Source of the DNA: Chara braunii
Lineage: Eukaryota > Streptophyta > Charophyceae > Charales > Characeae
DNA: 64,000 nucleotides
Direction: 5' to 3'
Assembly: GCA_003427395.1 (NCBI GenBank)
Contig: BFEA01000210.1
Span: 1,608,856 to 1,672,855, forward strand
A program made the position numbers and the translations under genes. The notes under the pieces are model-generated. The model saw nothing but the letters and a program-made list of their open reading frames with translations. It was not told the origin of the DNA and ran no database searches. Shown piece after piece: positions 33,440 to 44,734 of this stretch; position 1 is the first letter of the stretch, and every line of letters begins with the position of its first letter.

Positions 33440-33840
33440 TCACATTAATCAACAAATAAAAACCAGGCCGGCCGACTATGCCGGTCTTACGAACAATTCA
33501 AAAGAAGAGATCACACGCGCGCCTTAAAGATTGCGCGCCCACACACTCTCCGCTCTAGTCAACCGCCTAGTCAGCGCGTCTCACAGACGCAATCCGCGCC
33601 TTGCACATAATACTTTAGATTTTAAACCAACTTACTTTTCATGCCATTTGCAAAAACCAGGGCGGATACCCTCGTTAGGGTATTCGCACCGACACCGCGC
33701 ACCCACACACTCTCTACTCTGGTCAATCATTCAATCAATGTAAACCACAGACACTGTCGCGAACCTTGAACCATTTATTTTCTGTCATTTGCAAAAAACA
33801 GGGCGGATACCCTTGTAAGGGTATTCGCACCGACAGCAGT
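33440..33840 (+). repeat. Repeat Y, copy 3, with internal tandem duplication
   Basis: Two successive units carry a CACACACTCTC-type block, CATTTGCAAAAA and a palindrome: GCGGATACCCTCGTTAGGGT in the first (near 33662) and GCGGATACCCTTGTAAGGGT in the second (near 33792). The second forms a 12-pair stem (one G.T) with a 2-base centre. Copy 1 at 17460 carries the same palindrome inverted. Confidence 0.65.
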
Positions 33841-34389
33841 GAGGCATTGCAAGGACAAGAACTTCAGCAGACTCTGACTACTCTTGCATTGTCAACTCAG
33901 TATGTCAATTTCAGCATATTAAATTATGACACGAGAGACAAATTTTCAGATGATTCGTGTTCGTTTCTGCATTTGAATTAATTTTCTTATTTCTATAAAA
34001 GTCGAGGGCTGATGAGATTAAAGTGTCATTGATACAGAGTTGCGGTTTATCCACGAGTATCAGATCTCTGAGCGGAGAACAACTGTAAGGTGCAGTTGCA
34101 GTGAGAGAAGTGATAAGAGATCACATTTATGAGAATTAATGCAATATCACGTTCAGAGGACTCGTGGTTGTGGCACGTTAAAAAGTTACAAGTATTAATC
34201 TCGTGATGAAGAGAAAATATGACGGACATAAAGAGGTTCAACTCTACTTAACTAGAGAGTTGTCTGTAGAGGGAGTTCGTGTCTTCTGACTGAGTTATTT
34301 ATTCACGAGATTTATCAAGAAGATAGGCATAAAAAAGTTCAGCCCTGCTTGACCAAAGAGTTATTTGCAATGAGACTTCGTGTTTCTTA
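33841..34389. other. Unassigned AT-rich DNA
   Basis: Short related words recur (GAGTTCAACTCTACTTAACTA near 34230 and AGTTCAGCCCTGCTTGACCA near 34335; each continues with AGAGTT), suggesting a decayed tandem repeat of about 110 bases. No gene. Confidence 0.35.
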
Positions 34390-35280
34390 ACTAAGTTGCC
34401 TATCTTATGTCTCAGATGAGGGAAGGTATCTCTTTGGGGCCAGTATCTTTACACTTCCTTGAGACTGACGGGAGTTCTTTTGGAAGTATTCTGAGATGAG
34501 GGGAGGGACCTTTTTGGGATCAGCGCTCTGTATTTCCTGAGGCTGAAGGGAGATCTCAAGGAAATGCACAGTAGGTTGTTTGTTGTTTATGTTCAGTGCC
34601 TCTTGAGACCGAAGGGTCGTCTTTTGAGAAGTGTTTGTTTCGTTATCTTTGGCATGAGATGCTTGACTGTGGGCTTGATATGTTTGTTTGACTATCTGTG
34701 CCTGGGATTTTCGTCTCCAACCTAAAGATGCATTGATTATCGGCGCTAGCCAGAGCCTTACCGCAGTAGGTTGCAATCTGGTGGGGTCAGCAGGTCTTCG
34801 ACGCGAGTGTTGAATTCCGAAGTTGACTGAGGCTACGACTCTGGGATCTGGTCTGTGAGGTCAAGAGGAGTTAGCTGGAACCCTACCGCAGTCAGAGGAT
34901 GCAATCCAGTGACGTTCACCAGAGCCTAGAGTTGTGGTTAGACCGAGTCCCACGTTCAAAAATTTGAGCAGGGTAGCCAGCGCCCTATACGAAAAACTGG
35001 TGGGTGAGCTGGTCCCCGACCACAGTGCTCAAATCCGGATACGGGACAGTTAGACTGACGGGAGGTTTACTGTCATCGCGTGACCAGACCCGCAATAGTC
35101 GGGGTGTCCTGGCGGGTGCGCCAAAGGGTCGTCATACTCGAGTACTGGGTATGGTGGTCCTGACCTGGAGGCAAGTTAAAGGGGCTGTCAAGACAAATGG
35201 TCTAACTAGTCCTGGTCTGAGGCGGGCCGAACAAGGGTTGTTAGGCCGACGGGAGGTCTGTCACCCCTAGCCAGTATAGG
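34390..35280. repeat. Minisatellite-like region
   Basis: Repeating words include TCTCAGATGAGGGAAGG and TTCTGAGATGAGGGGAGG with TGAGACTGACGGGAG-type partners (34410-34640). Later, CCGCAGT-GG-TGCAATC and GACGGGAGGT occur with spacings of roughly 150 bases (34760-35280). No protein is supported. Confidence 0.45.
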
Positions 35281-35999
35281 TCAAGACCAACATAATCAAT
35301 AACTCTTGGGTGGGAAGAATTGTTTATGTTATTTTACTTATTATTTCATTTTGGGTTTCATTTTATTTATTTTTCTTTGTTTTTATTTGATTGTTGCATG
35401 ATGGTTGCTTGTCAGAGGATTTGCATGTTCGGGTCATGCTTGGTGGTTTGTGGAACTCGTTGTTTTGCAGTTTTATGCAGGTTGGTCTGAGGTCTCATGC
35501 CAAAGAAAAATAAAGGGTTTTGATATCCCCCTTTTGTTTACCTGAGAAATTGAGAGCACGCCTCACTCAGACCAGAGAAAGAGAACGGGGTTTGGTATCT
35601 CCTCCAGTTGCTTGAGAAGTTGAGAAGACGTCTCACTTGGGCCAGAGAACAGGAAAAGGGTTTGGTATGCCTTACCCCTGATACTGCTGATAGTGAGTGT
35701 CCACAGTGCTAACTCCAAATTGACGATATTCGGAGAAACACTATCAGAAATGAGAGACGAAGGAATTTCCCTCACTGAAAAGGTAAGAGGGAAATTCAGA
35801 TCTCAAGATAACAAAGAGGGTCAAAGTCAATTACAGATGAGAAAACCGAGATAAAATCCTTCTTAAATTTTATTGGGTGGCCGACAAGACGGTCTGGTTC
35901 ACAAGGAACTTGCATCCCTTGCCTCAAGGTATTCCGACTCTTAAGCCAAGGACGCTATGAGATATAAAATGGACTGAGAAATTAAAGAAAAGAGAAGAC
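35281..35999. repeat. ~90 bp tandem repeat followed by unassigned DNA
   Basis: At 35510-35690 two to three units share TTGAGA(A)GACG(T/C)CTCACT, CAGAGAA and GGGTTTGGTAT. The rest (35690-35999) has no recognisable gene. Confidence 0.45.
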
Positions 36000-36472
36000 T
36001 CATAAATTCAAAGAAAAGACCTCATGCTTATGCAAGACATAAAAAACGAACATGAACTCTATCTGAAGTAGAGCGAGAAGGAAGAAGATGCAACAGAGAG
36101 TACAACTATCGAGTTGGAATAGAGAGGGAGCTACGAACGGAATAGGGGGTGAGGGCATGGGCACTAACGCCTTGCTTGCCACGGGAGTGGTAGGTACTCT
36201 AGGGGAGTATGGGGGAGAGGAAGTGTTGGGAGCGTCGTAGCATGCCTCGTATTTCTTTGATAGTATTTCATCCTCGTAGGGGATGTAGTTCTCTTGTACC
36301 ACCCTGGGAACGACGGGCGTGGGTAGGCCCTTGCGTGGGATCCATACCTATATCTCTCTTCTTCCTCCTCCTCAGAACTGACGTGCCTTCTGGCACGCAG
36401 TGCTACCTCCTCTGGAGCCTTACCTCCTCTACCCCCTCTCCCTCTCCCCTGTCCACAACGTGTCGTAGGCAT
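36000..36472 (-). pseudogene. Small Gag-like or unknown protein, frameshifted
   Basis: On the minus strand a frame opens with ATG at 36472: MPTTRCGQGRGRGGRGGKAP, followed by ALRARRHVSSEEEEEE and ARAYPRPSFPG. After a one-base shift near 36303 it continues VQENYIPYEDEILSKKYEAC, a proline-rich stretch and a hydrophobic end. The RGG-type basic start followed by an acidic run suggests a nucleic-acid-binding protein, as in some retroelement Gags. A TATA box in the same TTTAGTATAAAA context as in repeat R lies about 310 bases upstream. The function is not known. Confidence 0.4.
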
Positions 36473-36784
36473 GATGCAAGAAAGGCCAAAAAGAAAAGGC
36501 GTGCAACTCTGAACACCGAAACTAAGACAATACAACAAGAATAAAGAGAGCACGCTACGAAGGAGGAAGAGGGAAGATGTGTTGCGACAGAATGTAAACA
36601 TGAGAGACAGTCTAATACCAAGAAGACCAAAATGTTAGAGAAGGACGAAGAAAACGGTTATACAGATCATGCAAACTTTTGCGTGCTGCGAGAAGAAAGA
36701 CGTGCGTGAAAAATTACTTAACGCAAAACTACAGTGACACTTTTGCAGTGAAAGTGATTGCGTGCACCGTCGAATCTCGTTGTT

Positions 36785-36795
36785 TTTATACTAAA
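36785..36795 (-). promoter_or_regulatory. TATA-like box upstream of the minus-strand frame
   Basis: The minus strand reads TTTAGTATAAAAACAACG. The core TTAGTATAAAA is identical to the one in repeat R, so this may be the promoter of a related element. Confidence 0.35.
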
Positions 36796-36799
36796 CTGC

Positions 36800-38287
36800 C
36801 TACGTCATTTTGGTCCAACGAGGACGTTGGGCGGGGGGTTGGTATCATGTCGGAGGGGGCGGTGTCCTGACCCCCCGCTGTGTACCGAGTGTCTATTCAT
36901 GCACCTCAACTGTGTATCAGATACCAGCCATTGGGTCATGCAGGGGGCAAAGTTTTGTCGCATGACCTTCTAATTGAATCACCTAGATTCGGCGTCCTTC
37001 TATACAGCAGACCCCAGTGGGAACGGGGTTAGCATCAGATAGCCCACTTGTGCTGCACGTGAAATTTGACACCATGTTGTGCAAAGTACAGGTGGGGTTC
37101 ACGCAATATGCTCAGGGTCTCATCTTGTGTTAAGTGTAAATCGTACTCTACGCGCGGATACCTTACAACTTATGCATACGCAGTCTTGAACGAGAACAAA
37201 CTCACATTCGGGGTTGTAACGTCGAGTTCAAAGTAACCTTGAGCTCTCTTAATAAGAGTAATCAGAAACAAGCCCTGCAATGGTATGCAGAATGTGAACG
37301 AATCTTGCAGTTGAGGCAAATGCATTCAGAATGTTTGATTTGTGTGTAGTGTGGGTTGCCTAAAACGAAGTGCTTTAGACAATACTACTATATGTGAGAG
37401 AGCCCAGTGCTCGCCTTGGCAAAATCTCAAAAGTACCCTTCTATGTTTGAGTATATTGTAATCCGGATGGTGTAGTAATCAATGTTGCTCGTGGGCATTC
37501 ACTGTTCCGAACGTGGCCTACTCCTGGCCAATACTAATACTTTGAGAAAATGGGGATTCATATACTATTCTAAGAACTGGTCGTCGCTAGGTCACTTTCA
37601 AGGTCGATTTGTGGTTGACTACTTTGATCACCCGTCACCTGATCCAGAAAGACGCAGCCCCGTGCAAACTACCACCTGATAAAAAAGAGCCGGTGCTATT
37701 TGAATTATTTAAAGCAGACGGCTCACGGAAGCCCTTGTCGTGAGTTTGCTGAAGGATTGGCGCTATGTAGATTGCAACGTGAACCAATCACGCATGTTTC
37801 TCCGACTGCATCAGTAACTAACGATTACTAGAGTGCACATGTTGCAAACCAACTACCCTAACCCTCAGAGTCACCGACATTCCATCTCAAAAGACTGACT
37901 AGGAGGGAACTGAAAAGTAGAGGGGGGAAAGCAAGAGAAAACACTCTGTAATTAATTTACGTGATAAGACGAAACAGAACGGACAAGCAGGAAACTTTTC
38001 TTGTTACGTGAGGACAAAATCACAATCAAGTGTGCGGGCTATCACCAAAATCACTGTAGGGTTATTTATATGACTACGTTGTTCCTGTCAGCCAACCTCA
38101 GTGCATGAGTATTGGAGAGAGTGGTCCGCTCACGCCCTAGCGAATAATTCAGCAAGCGTCGCTTATCAGTTCATAACTTCGTTAGGCATCTGAATGTCTG
38201 CGGTTGATGAGTGAGCAGTCGCCTGTTATACAACTCTCGATCATCTGAGACACCATTGTATCATCCAATCAATGTCTCTCTTGGTCG
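36800..38287. other. Unassigned DNA
   Basis: No supported gene, RNA or repeat. Frames are short and without domain signatures. Confidence 0.25.
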
Positions 38288-38561
38288 GTGTCAAACCCAA
38301 TCATCAAGGTCATCATGAAGGAGGATGAAGTCCTAGTGATGAAGTGTTGGTTAAATAGGGACAAGAAAGAAGGTAGGGAAAACGAGGCCTACAAAGATAT
38401 GGATTTGCACAGACAGACTCTAAGAGAACTGGTTATACAGCTGGCTTGGGAAAATAAGCTCATTGGATATGTGATTTATTTCTACAACCACAGTGGCAAG
38501 CTACACAACACTGACTCACTATTAGAAACGGTGGAGCAGGTCAAGGCCGCGATCAGGTGAG
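38288..38561 (+). CDS. Unrecognised coding segment, ubiquitin-fold-like appearance
   Basis: The 90-codon frame reads IIKVIMKEDEVLVMKCWLNR, then LHRQTLRELVIQLAWENKLI, then VIYFYNHSGKLHNTDSLLET. The alternation of short hydrophobic strands, a helix beginning TLRELV and an IYFYNHSGKLHNTDSL end recalls beta-grasp domains, but no family can be assigned. The annotated start is not an ATG. The stop is immediately preceded by CAG|GTGAGC, a strong splice donor, so the frame may be an exon. It lies 450 bases upstream of another open frame in the same orientation (39005-39541). Confidence 0.35.
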
Positions 38562-39004
38562 CGCAAGGGTGTCCGAGTTCTCTCCCTCAAAACAACTCCT
38601 CCAACGCCCCAGTTAACGAGTGTCATTTAGTGATTTGTAGTTTTCTCGATGTAAGGTGATCAACATTCGGCGACTCGATATCTCGGTATCTGATTAGTAT
38701 TTAATTGGTACCGATATTTATTTCAACATTCAATCATTATTCAAGCAACACTTGTTTATTATTCAATCAGCGTTCAATCAACATTTAGAACCTCGGTCAC
38801 TCTTATTTGCACCAGAAATCACCACCAATCAGGTAGTACCCTCCTCTAGGTATACTGAATCAGTTTCTACATCCGGCGCAACAAATGAGTACGGTTCAGT
38901 CATTTCCAGTCGAGGGGTCAGTTCTGGCCAGGCTCAACAGGATTGATTCCAATGAAGCTTTCTGATATTAGTATGCCAATGTTGTTGGTTTCAAATGAGG
39001 GGGT
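38562..39004. other. Possible intron between two coding segments
   Basis: Begins with GTGAGC and ends in a region with acceptor-like GCCTTTGCAG (39011-39020) and TTCGCAG. The phases of the donor and these acceptors do not join the two long frames directly, so another exon would be needed. Words with ATTCAATCA recur at 38728-38775. Confidence 0.25.
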
Positions 39005-39541
39005 TTGTCAGCCTTTGCAGTTCTCACTCAATTCGCAGATGGCACCATCCATAACTTGAGACTCTATATAAAGAAGGGCAAGGAAGCCCATGATCACTTT
39101 GACTCGGTCTGGATTATAACTGCCAGACATCTGGGAGAGAGACGGAGGAAGCTTGATGAGAATGGGACAAAGCTGATTCGTAGCTTTGGACCCAATCTTT
39201 ACACGGACTACCCCCAGCCCCCGATACTTTTCACCCTCATTGACGGTTCTTACTGGGGTGAACTGGTGGATCTGGCTAAGAGGTACATTTCACCTGCAAC
39301 GACCAATTATGAGGCAGTGACTGAACCTTTAGAGTTTCGACACCTCAAACGAGGGATTTTCCCTCAACCATATCTTTCTGCTCTATGGGAAGAACTTTGT
39401 GCTATGGTCGTCTTCCGTATCATGGAACTTAGCTGGAAACGTTTGGAACTTGCAAGATTCAGGTGGCTCTCCATCCAGAGATCACAGCCTCAGAGAGTAC
39501 AAAGACTTGGCTTGAAGCACAAGACACACGCGACAAAATGA
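39005..39541 (+). CDS. Unrecognised coding segment, 178 codons
   Basis: The longest clean plus-strand frame outside the elements. It contains FADGTIHNLRLYIKKGKEAH, then VWIITARHLGERRRKLDENG, then LFTLIDGSYWGELVDLAKRY and a C-terminal ELSWKRLELARFRWL, ending in a basic tail. Residue composition is balanced, with no low complexity, which argues for real protein-coding origin. No catalytic motif is recognised. The start is not an ATG and a splice-acceptor-like GCCTTTGCAG lies at its beginning, so it is probably an internal or last exon. It may be a host gene fragment or come from an element. Confidence 0.4.
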   Translation: MSAFAVLTQFADGTIHNLRLYIKKGKEAHDHFDSVWIITARHLGERRRKLDENGTKLIRSFGPNLYTDYPQPPILFTLIDGSYWGELVDLAKRYISPATTNYEAVTEPLEFRHLKRGIFPQPYLSALWEELCAMVVFRIMELSWKRLELARFRWLSIQRSQPQRVQRLGLKHKTHATK

Positions 39542-40015
39542 GAAGTTGAGTGTGTGATATAGAGAGATGAGTGAGGATTCTTGACTAGCTTTGGCCACAC
39601 TCTCTACATGTGTACTTTCTGGGGCTATTATGAGTCCTCATTCTTCCCTCATTCATCCTTGTCATTGCTACAGTCGGTCAGTCTTGCATCGTCTACTCTA
39701 GCTTTGTTTGACGATCACGTTCTCTAATGATCTTGTCCCATTTCTCAAAATTAGCAAATTAACAAAATTGATGTGTGCATGACACACCAAAGTTTCATGA
39801 TTATAATTTGCATGATTCTTTGTTGTTCTAAATCAAAATAGAAGATTCCTAACACCGGGGACCGACAAAGACCACAATTGAAGTTTCTCGCTCGAAGCAC
39901 ACAACAGGAATGAAATTGTTCTAATTAATTTATTTTATTTATTTCAAATATCATTCAAATCTTGCGTGACAGCTTGTTGGCTTTCTGGTCGCTTGAAGTG
40001 AGCTGACCATAAAAA
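39542..40015. other. Unassigned DNA
   Basis: AT-rich, possibly the 3' untranslated region of the preceding frame. No other feature seen. Confidence 0.25.
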
Positions 40016-40387
40016 ATGTGCGACATCGTGCTCACACACATACACAGGCGCGCACGCACAAACACACGCGCGCACACACTCGCATACACACACACACACA
40101 CACACACACACGTACACACACACACACACCCACACACACGCGAGCGCTCGCGTACACACCTACACACACACATACACACACAGCACAGACACACACACGC
40201 ACAAACACACACACACAAACGCACACACACGCACGCGCACATACATACACACGAACAGACACACACACACACACGCGTGCACAGACACACACACACACAC
40301 ACACACGCGCACATACAACACACGAACAGACACACACACACACGCGCGTGCACAGATACACACACACACACACGCACATACAAACAG

Positions 40388-40440
<53 letters not shown>
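40016..40440 (+). repeat. Long CA-rich microsatellite
   Basis: About 400 bases of (CA)n with interspersed CG, TA and GA dinucleotides. It is longer and more varied than a simple array. Frames across it encode Thr/His or Cys/Val runs and are not genes. Confidence 0.9.
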
Positions 40441-40441
<1 letters not shown>

Positions 40442-40547
40442 CAGCAATCAGAAAAAAATAAAAAAACAAAAAGTGTTTTTTTTTTTTTTCTTTCTTTTGA
40501 TTTTAATACTTGTTTTTTTTTCTATTTTTTTTTTAATCAGAAAAAAC

Positions 40548-41039
40548 CTAGGTTACCAATGGTCCGAAGACTGGGCATCTCCCCCGGATGTCTCCCCCAT
40601 ACGTCCGGTACCCCCGTCATCCAGATTTCCGGACAACGACTTTTTGGCACTAGATAATATTAAAAAAAAAGAAAAAAAAATACAGTGTTGCGCATGTTCT
40701 AGAGACCCCCCATAAAAATTTTCATATTTTTCTGAGCATTTGTTGATAGGGTGGTATTTTGGGTTGGGGGGAAGGGGGGGGGGGTGTAAGAGGGGTTTTG
40801 GTGGGGATAGGAGGGATACCGTTAGGGATTAGAATTTTTGAAGATTTTTATTGTTTATTTTATTTGCCCAAATGAGCCAAAAGTTTCGTGGCATACACCT
40901 TATGCAAGGTGAAAGTCACACTTTTTTTTTTTTTTTTTTTGCGATAGGTCGAACATACCCTGTCCGAACCAACGTCCGACCAGACGTCTGGTCGAACATC
41001 CCGGACGGGGGGTCCTGGACATCCGATCAGGTAACCTAG
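40548..41039 (+). repeat. Repeat Z, copy 2, with 10-bp terminal inverted repeats
   Basis: CTAGGTTACC at 40548-40557 and GGTAACCTAG at 41030-41039 are perfect inverted repeats. The left ~210 bases match Z copy 1 (25375-25588) inverted. The right end contains the perfect 16-base palindrome GACCAGACGTCTGGTC (40978-40993). There is no coding capacity. A small non-autonomous DNA element is a possible reading. Confidence 0.5.
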
Positions 41040-41727
41040 CAAAAAACATCAAAATCAAAAAAAAAAAAAAAAGGATGTAGGGAATTTCAAACCCTACAAC
41101 CCCATATATATATATATATATATTTGGCCTTCTATTCTAGGAATTTAAAATCACGGGTTTTTTTTGCCGTGGTTGGCGCCCGCGGTTGCCCCCCACGTGC
41201 ATGACCATGACCGCATGAGGTAAAATGGCCCCCGGTCATGACCGCGGGTGATACATAGTACTGTGGTGCATTGGATGATTTGTGAGAATTGAAGCTGGGT
41301 ACGGTGGTGCATTGGATGATTTGTGAGAATTGAAGCTGGGTCGAGTACCCATATGAATTATTCTTGACACATCCCAGTATTTCTTGTCAACATCCCCTAC
41401 AGCTATCTACCTCAACTACATGATTTCTGTCCCCCCCCAAAATTCTAGTACCCCACAATTTCTTTTTGCTTTTTCTTCTCTTTTCTTTACAACAATTCAC
41501 ATTGTCAACCTCCAGGGCTGTCTACGTCGACGGCATCATTTCTCACACGGCCTCGTCCCAAAATTCTGGTGAATGCAACCTTTCCTTCACTTTCATGTCA
41601 GCATCCCTGCACAATTTTCTTTTTTTTCCCTTTTTTTCTCTTTCCGTTAACTTTCGCAGATTTTGTACAAGTCCTTTGATGGCAAAGCGATCACAGGGGC
41701 CGGGGGCAAAGGACATAAAGTGCGCAA
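41040..41727. other. Unassigned DNA with a 41-bp exact tandem duplication
   Basis: A unit with GGTGGTGCATTGGATGATTT is repeated at about 41261-41301 and 41302-41342. A TA tract lies at 41105-41124. From 41560 the sequence resembles the poly-T/poly-A repeat type seen at 52050-53700 (ATTCTGGTGAATGCAACCTT). Confidence 0.5.
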
Positions 41728-42049
41728 TATATATATATATATATATATTGTCACAGAACTATTCACTAAGAGCGTAAGCACGTGAAGTAGAAAAAGAAAT
41801 AAGATGAGCGAAGAAAAAAAAAATAAACAGACAGATAAACTAGAATACACTAAACAGTATTGTCTTATTTTAAGGTTCACTGTATTCTTATTTCTTTCAG
41901 TATTTTACAAAAAACAATTACAGTGAACAAAAGATAAAAATAAAAAACAAAGACACATTAAAATCATTCAGTTTCTTAGTCTTCTTAACGCCTTCTCCAC
42001 CGGCCATTTAATGTACAACACTCGCCTCGTTGATGAAGTTGAGCGCGAG

Positions 42050-42860
42050 CTGCCCCGTCCCCGTATGCCATAACAACCCACTTGCACGCTATGAGAAAGG
42101 GGCAGAGTGAAGGAAGCGGTGTTAAACATACAGAAGAGAGGAGCGGAAAAGGAATATTGATAGGCAAATGAAGAAAAAATAAAAAGAGGTGACACAAACA
42201 TCTTCTTTTTTTACTGGATTTTTTTTTCTTTCAAAGTTTTGCAGTTTTGGTAAAGAGTTTACCATATTCGTTTTTCATCGCTCGTGCACTACCTTCTTCA
42301 TTTTCCATTCTCATTTTCACCCTTCGCACGTTTTCTTTGAGGGTGTTAGGGTGCACGGTACAAAGAAAGTAAAATGACACAAGCTTATGTTTTTCTTTTA
42401 ATGGATTTTTAACTGTTTTGCAGTTTTTGCGAAGCGTTTTTCACCTTTGCACATTCTTGTACACTCTTTTCAGCGCACGTGCACATTTTTGTCAGGGTGC
42501 AAAGTACATCTAAGTAGACCCTCACGACAAATAGGACAGTTGTCATAAAGATGCGGGCGATGGTAGCAGCCCTCCCGCTGATCTACAGGACAAAAATCAC
42601 TCAGGTAAGCAACTTCGTTACGACAAGACCAGGGCGGCTAGCATCAACCATACCTCTGAAACATGCACGTTAAAAGGCATACCGATTGCAGACCGTGACG
42701 ATTGTGGGTCGTTGACCATCACAGCTAAGTGCACATTCACTATAGCGCCCGCAGGCACAAATGAGACATATTGCATCTGGATGTAGAGGATGTTCACAAT
42801 CCGGATACAGGTGGCATCCTTGCCGACAGCGAACCCAAAAAATTATACCGTTGTAGTGAT
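42050..42860. other. 3' part of the Penelope-like element, non-coding
   Basis: T-rich tracts (TTTTTCTTT, TTTGCAGTTTT twice, near 42238 and 42418) suggest a local duplication. No protein is seen. Confidence 0.35.
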
Positions 42861-43640
42861 GTCAACAAAGTCGATGCTTTTCACAACCAAGTATAACTAT
42901 GCCAGCGATCTCACAAAAGCAGTCACAAGGTGTTAGTGCAGTATGTGGGGGACTGAAGACTAAAGCAGGCACGGTGACAAACATGGACGTAGGCACAGAG
43001 ACAGACACAAAAACAGGTATGGAAACAGGTGCAGAGGCAAGCACAGAAATAGGTGCAGAGGCGGGGACGGAAGTACACGACGTACCCATAGGGTAAGTAA
43101 TCTGGAAGCAAACACACAGAAACAGGCACAGAGACAGGTACGGAGGCAGGCACAAAGATAGGCGTAGAGGCGGGCATGGAAGTACACGAGGTACCCATAT
43201 GATCAATGACCTGGAACAATTGCAAGTTAGGGTAATAACGCACACGATCACAGATGACAGTAATAGTTTGCACCATATCACCACCATTCCATAATTCCCG
43301 AAAACCACAGGCATGGACAAGACCGGTGTAGTGGCCAGGAGCACGTGACATATAGGCACAAACGTGCGAACAGTGGTCCGGATCGCCACTCAAAGGGGCA
43401 CGCTGCATATCAAGTCGATGCCTTATCAAAGCAGACTCCAAAACAGAGACATTGAATCCCCCATGTCGAGTGTAATTACTATCCTATGGGGGATGCATAG
43501 TCGGGTTATCGCCATATAACTCACATTCCTGAGCATCAAGATCGAAAACAATGACCAATAAATAAGAGTGGGTATATGGTTCCTAGCGATAGGCTTGCAC
43601 GCAGATGTTAGTAGCATCGAGGCCACAAATATTCGGTGGA
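42861..43640 (-). repeat. Coding-type minisatellite in the Penelope-like element
   Basis: Two blocks (42955-43085 and 43115-43200) consist of degenerate 6- and 12-base units such as ACAGGCACAGAGACAGG and end in the same GTACACGANGTACCCATA word. On the minus strand they read as Ser/Pro/Val repeats (MGTSCTS-PAS-PI, PVSVPVSV); on the plus strand as Gly/Thr/Glu repeats (GTETDTKTGMETGAEA). Which strand was translated is unclear. The element orientation favours minus. Confidence 0.5.
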
Positions 43641-43642
43641 GG

Positions 43643-44484
43643 TTAGTCAGGCGGATTTTCTACAGAATCTCCTACAGTCCCCTTGCCAAATTCATCCTTG
43701 GATGGTCCCTCGCCATCATCCCTCCTACTTGGTGTTTGCCGAGTTGCAGATAGGACTATAGTCGAAGAGCTTTGCACTGGTACGGATGCTTGGGGCGACA
43801 AAAGACTGGGACGAGATGTTGGGAAGGATCGTGGTGGGGAGAATGAACGGGTTCTTCTTTGTCCAAGAACAGAGACAAACGAAAAGGGAGTAAGTTGTGG
43901 TTGGGGAGTAGGCCGAAGCCGACGTCTAGGATGACAAAGTAGACTTTTTGCAGGGGCAAAACATGATGACGGAGTCTGTATGGACAAAGTGGTTTGTGGA
44001 TTAGGAAGAGGGATAATGGATAAAGACAAAACCAGTTGAGGTAGGAGTGGTGAAGACAGGAGTGGTAGAGTAGTTGGACGGTGGGTAACAAACGGAGATA
44101 AAACTAGGGGAAATAAAGGCGGTGAAGACGGGGGGGGGTGAAGTCAAGGGTGATCAAGTCAGGGGTGGTGAAGTGGTTGAAGCAGAGACAAGGGGGAGGG
44201 TCGTAGGTGAGACCCGCAGAGGGGACTCTACAACTGGTAATGCAGGCATGACCACGGATGTCATGGAGGAACACACCGAGACCAAGGGTGACACAACAAC
44301 TGCGGTGGCCACGGATGTCATGGAGGAACACACCGAAACCAAAGGTGACACAGTAGCTGCGGTGACCACGAATGCCATGGAGGAACACACTACCAGGGGC
44401 GACACAACAACTGCGAGTCAAGTTGCTCCCGCGGAATCAATCATAGAAGCAACGAAGGCCAATGAGGAAGAGGTTGCGAACTGA
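43643..44484 (-). pseudogene. Pro/Ser-rich tail of the Penelope-like element, with 60-bp tandem repeats
   Basis: Minus-strand frame 44029-43643 encodes a Pro/Ser/Arg-rich segment (PRRRLRPTPQPQLTPF, RRDDGEGPSKDEFGKG). Upstream of it, three ~60-base units at about 44230-44405 read on the plus strand as TDVMEEHTETKGDTTTAV and on the minus strand as SPLVSVCSSMTSV. Both strands are open across the repeats because the period is a multiple of three. It follows the RT thumb, so a low-complexity C-terminal extension of the RT protein is the likely origin, though a plus-strand reading cannot be excluded. Confidence 0.35.
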
Positions 44485-44734
44485 AAAGGGGCAGCCAAGG
44501 TTACAAACGAAATGAAAGGGGTTACTCAAACCGATGAGGATGCATGTGCGAAAGACGCAAGTAATAAAGAAAAGGTTGTGATAGGTGTGACATGCGCCGA
44601 TAATGAAGAAGGGGTTGTGACAAGCTAGTCCAAGGATAATGGGTGGAACCCCGAGAAAGCGAGAGGTCAATAGACCATCGAAGCATGCTGCAGAACCAGC
44701 AAGAGAGGCGGGTCACGTGCCCACGGTACCTGTG

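Noticed and set aside
39955-40657. Several Cys/Val- or Thr/His-rich frames of up to 213 codons
   Set aside because: They are translations of a CA microsatellite in different frames.
42000-42060. Hammerhead ribozyme (GTTGATGAAG word) in the Penelope 3' region
   Set aside because: The CTGATGA and GAAA core pieces are not in place on either strand.
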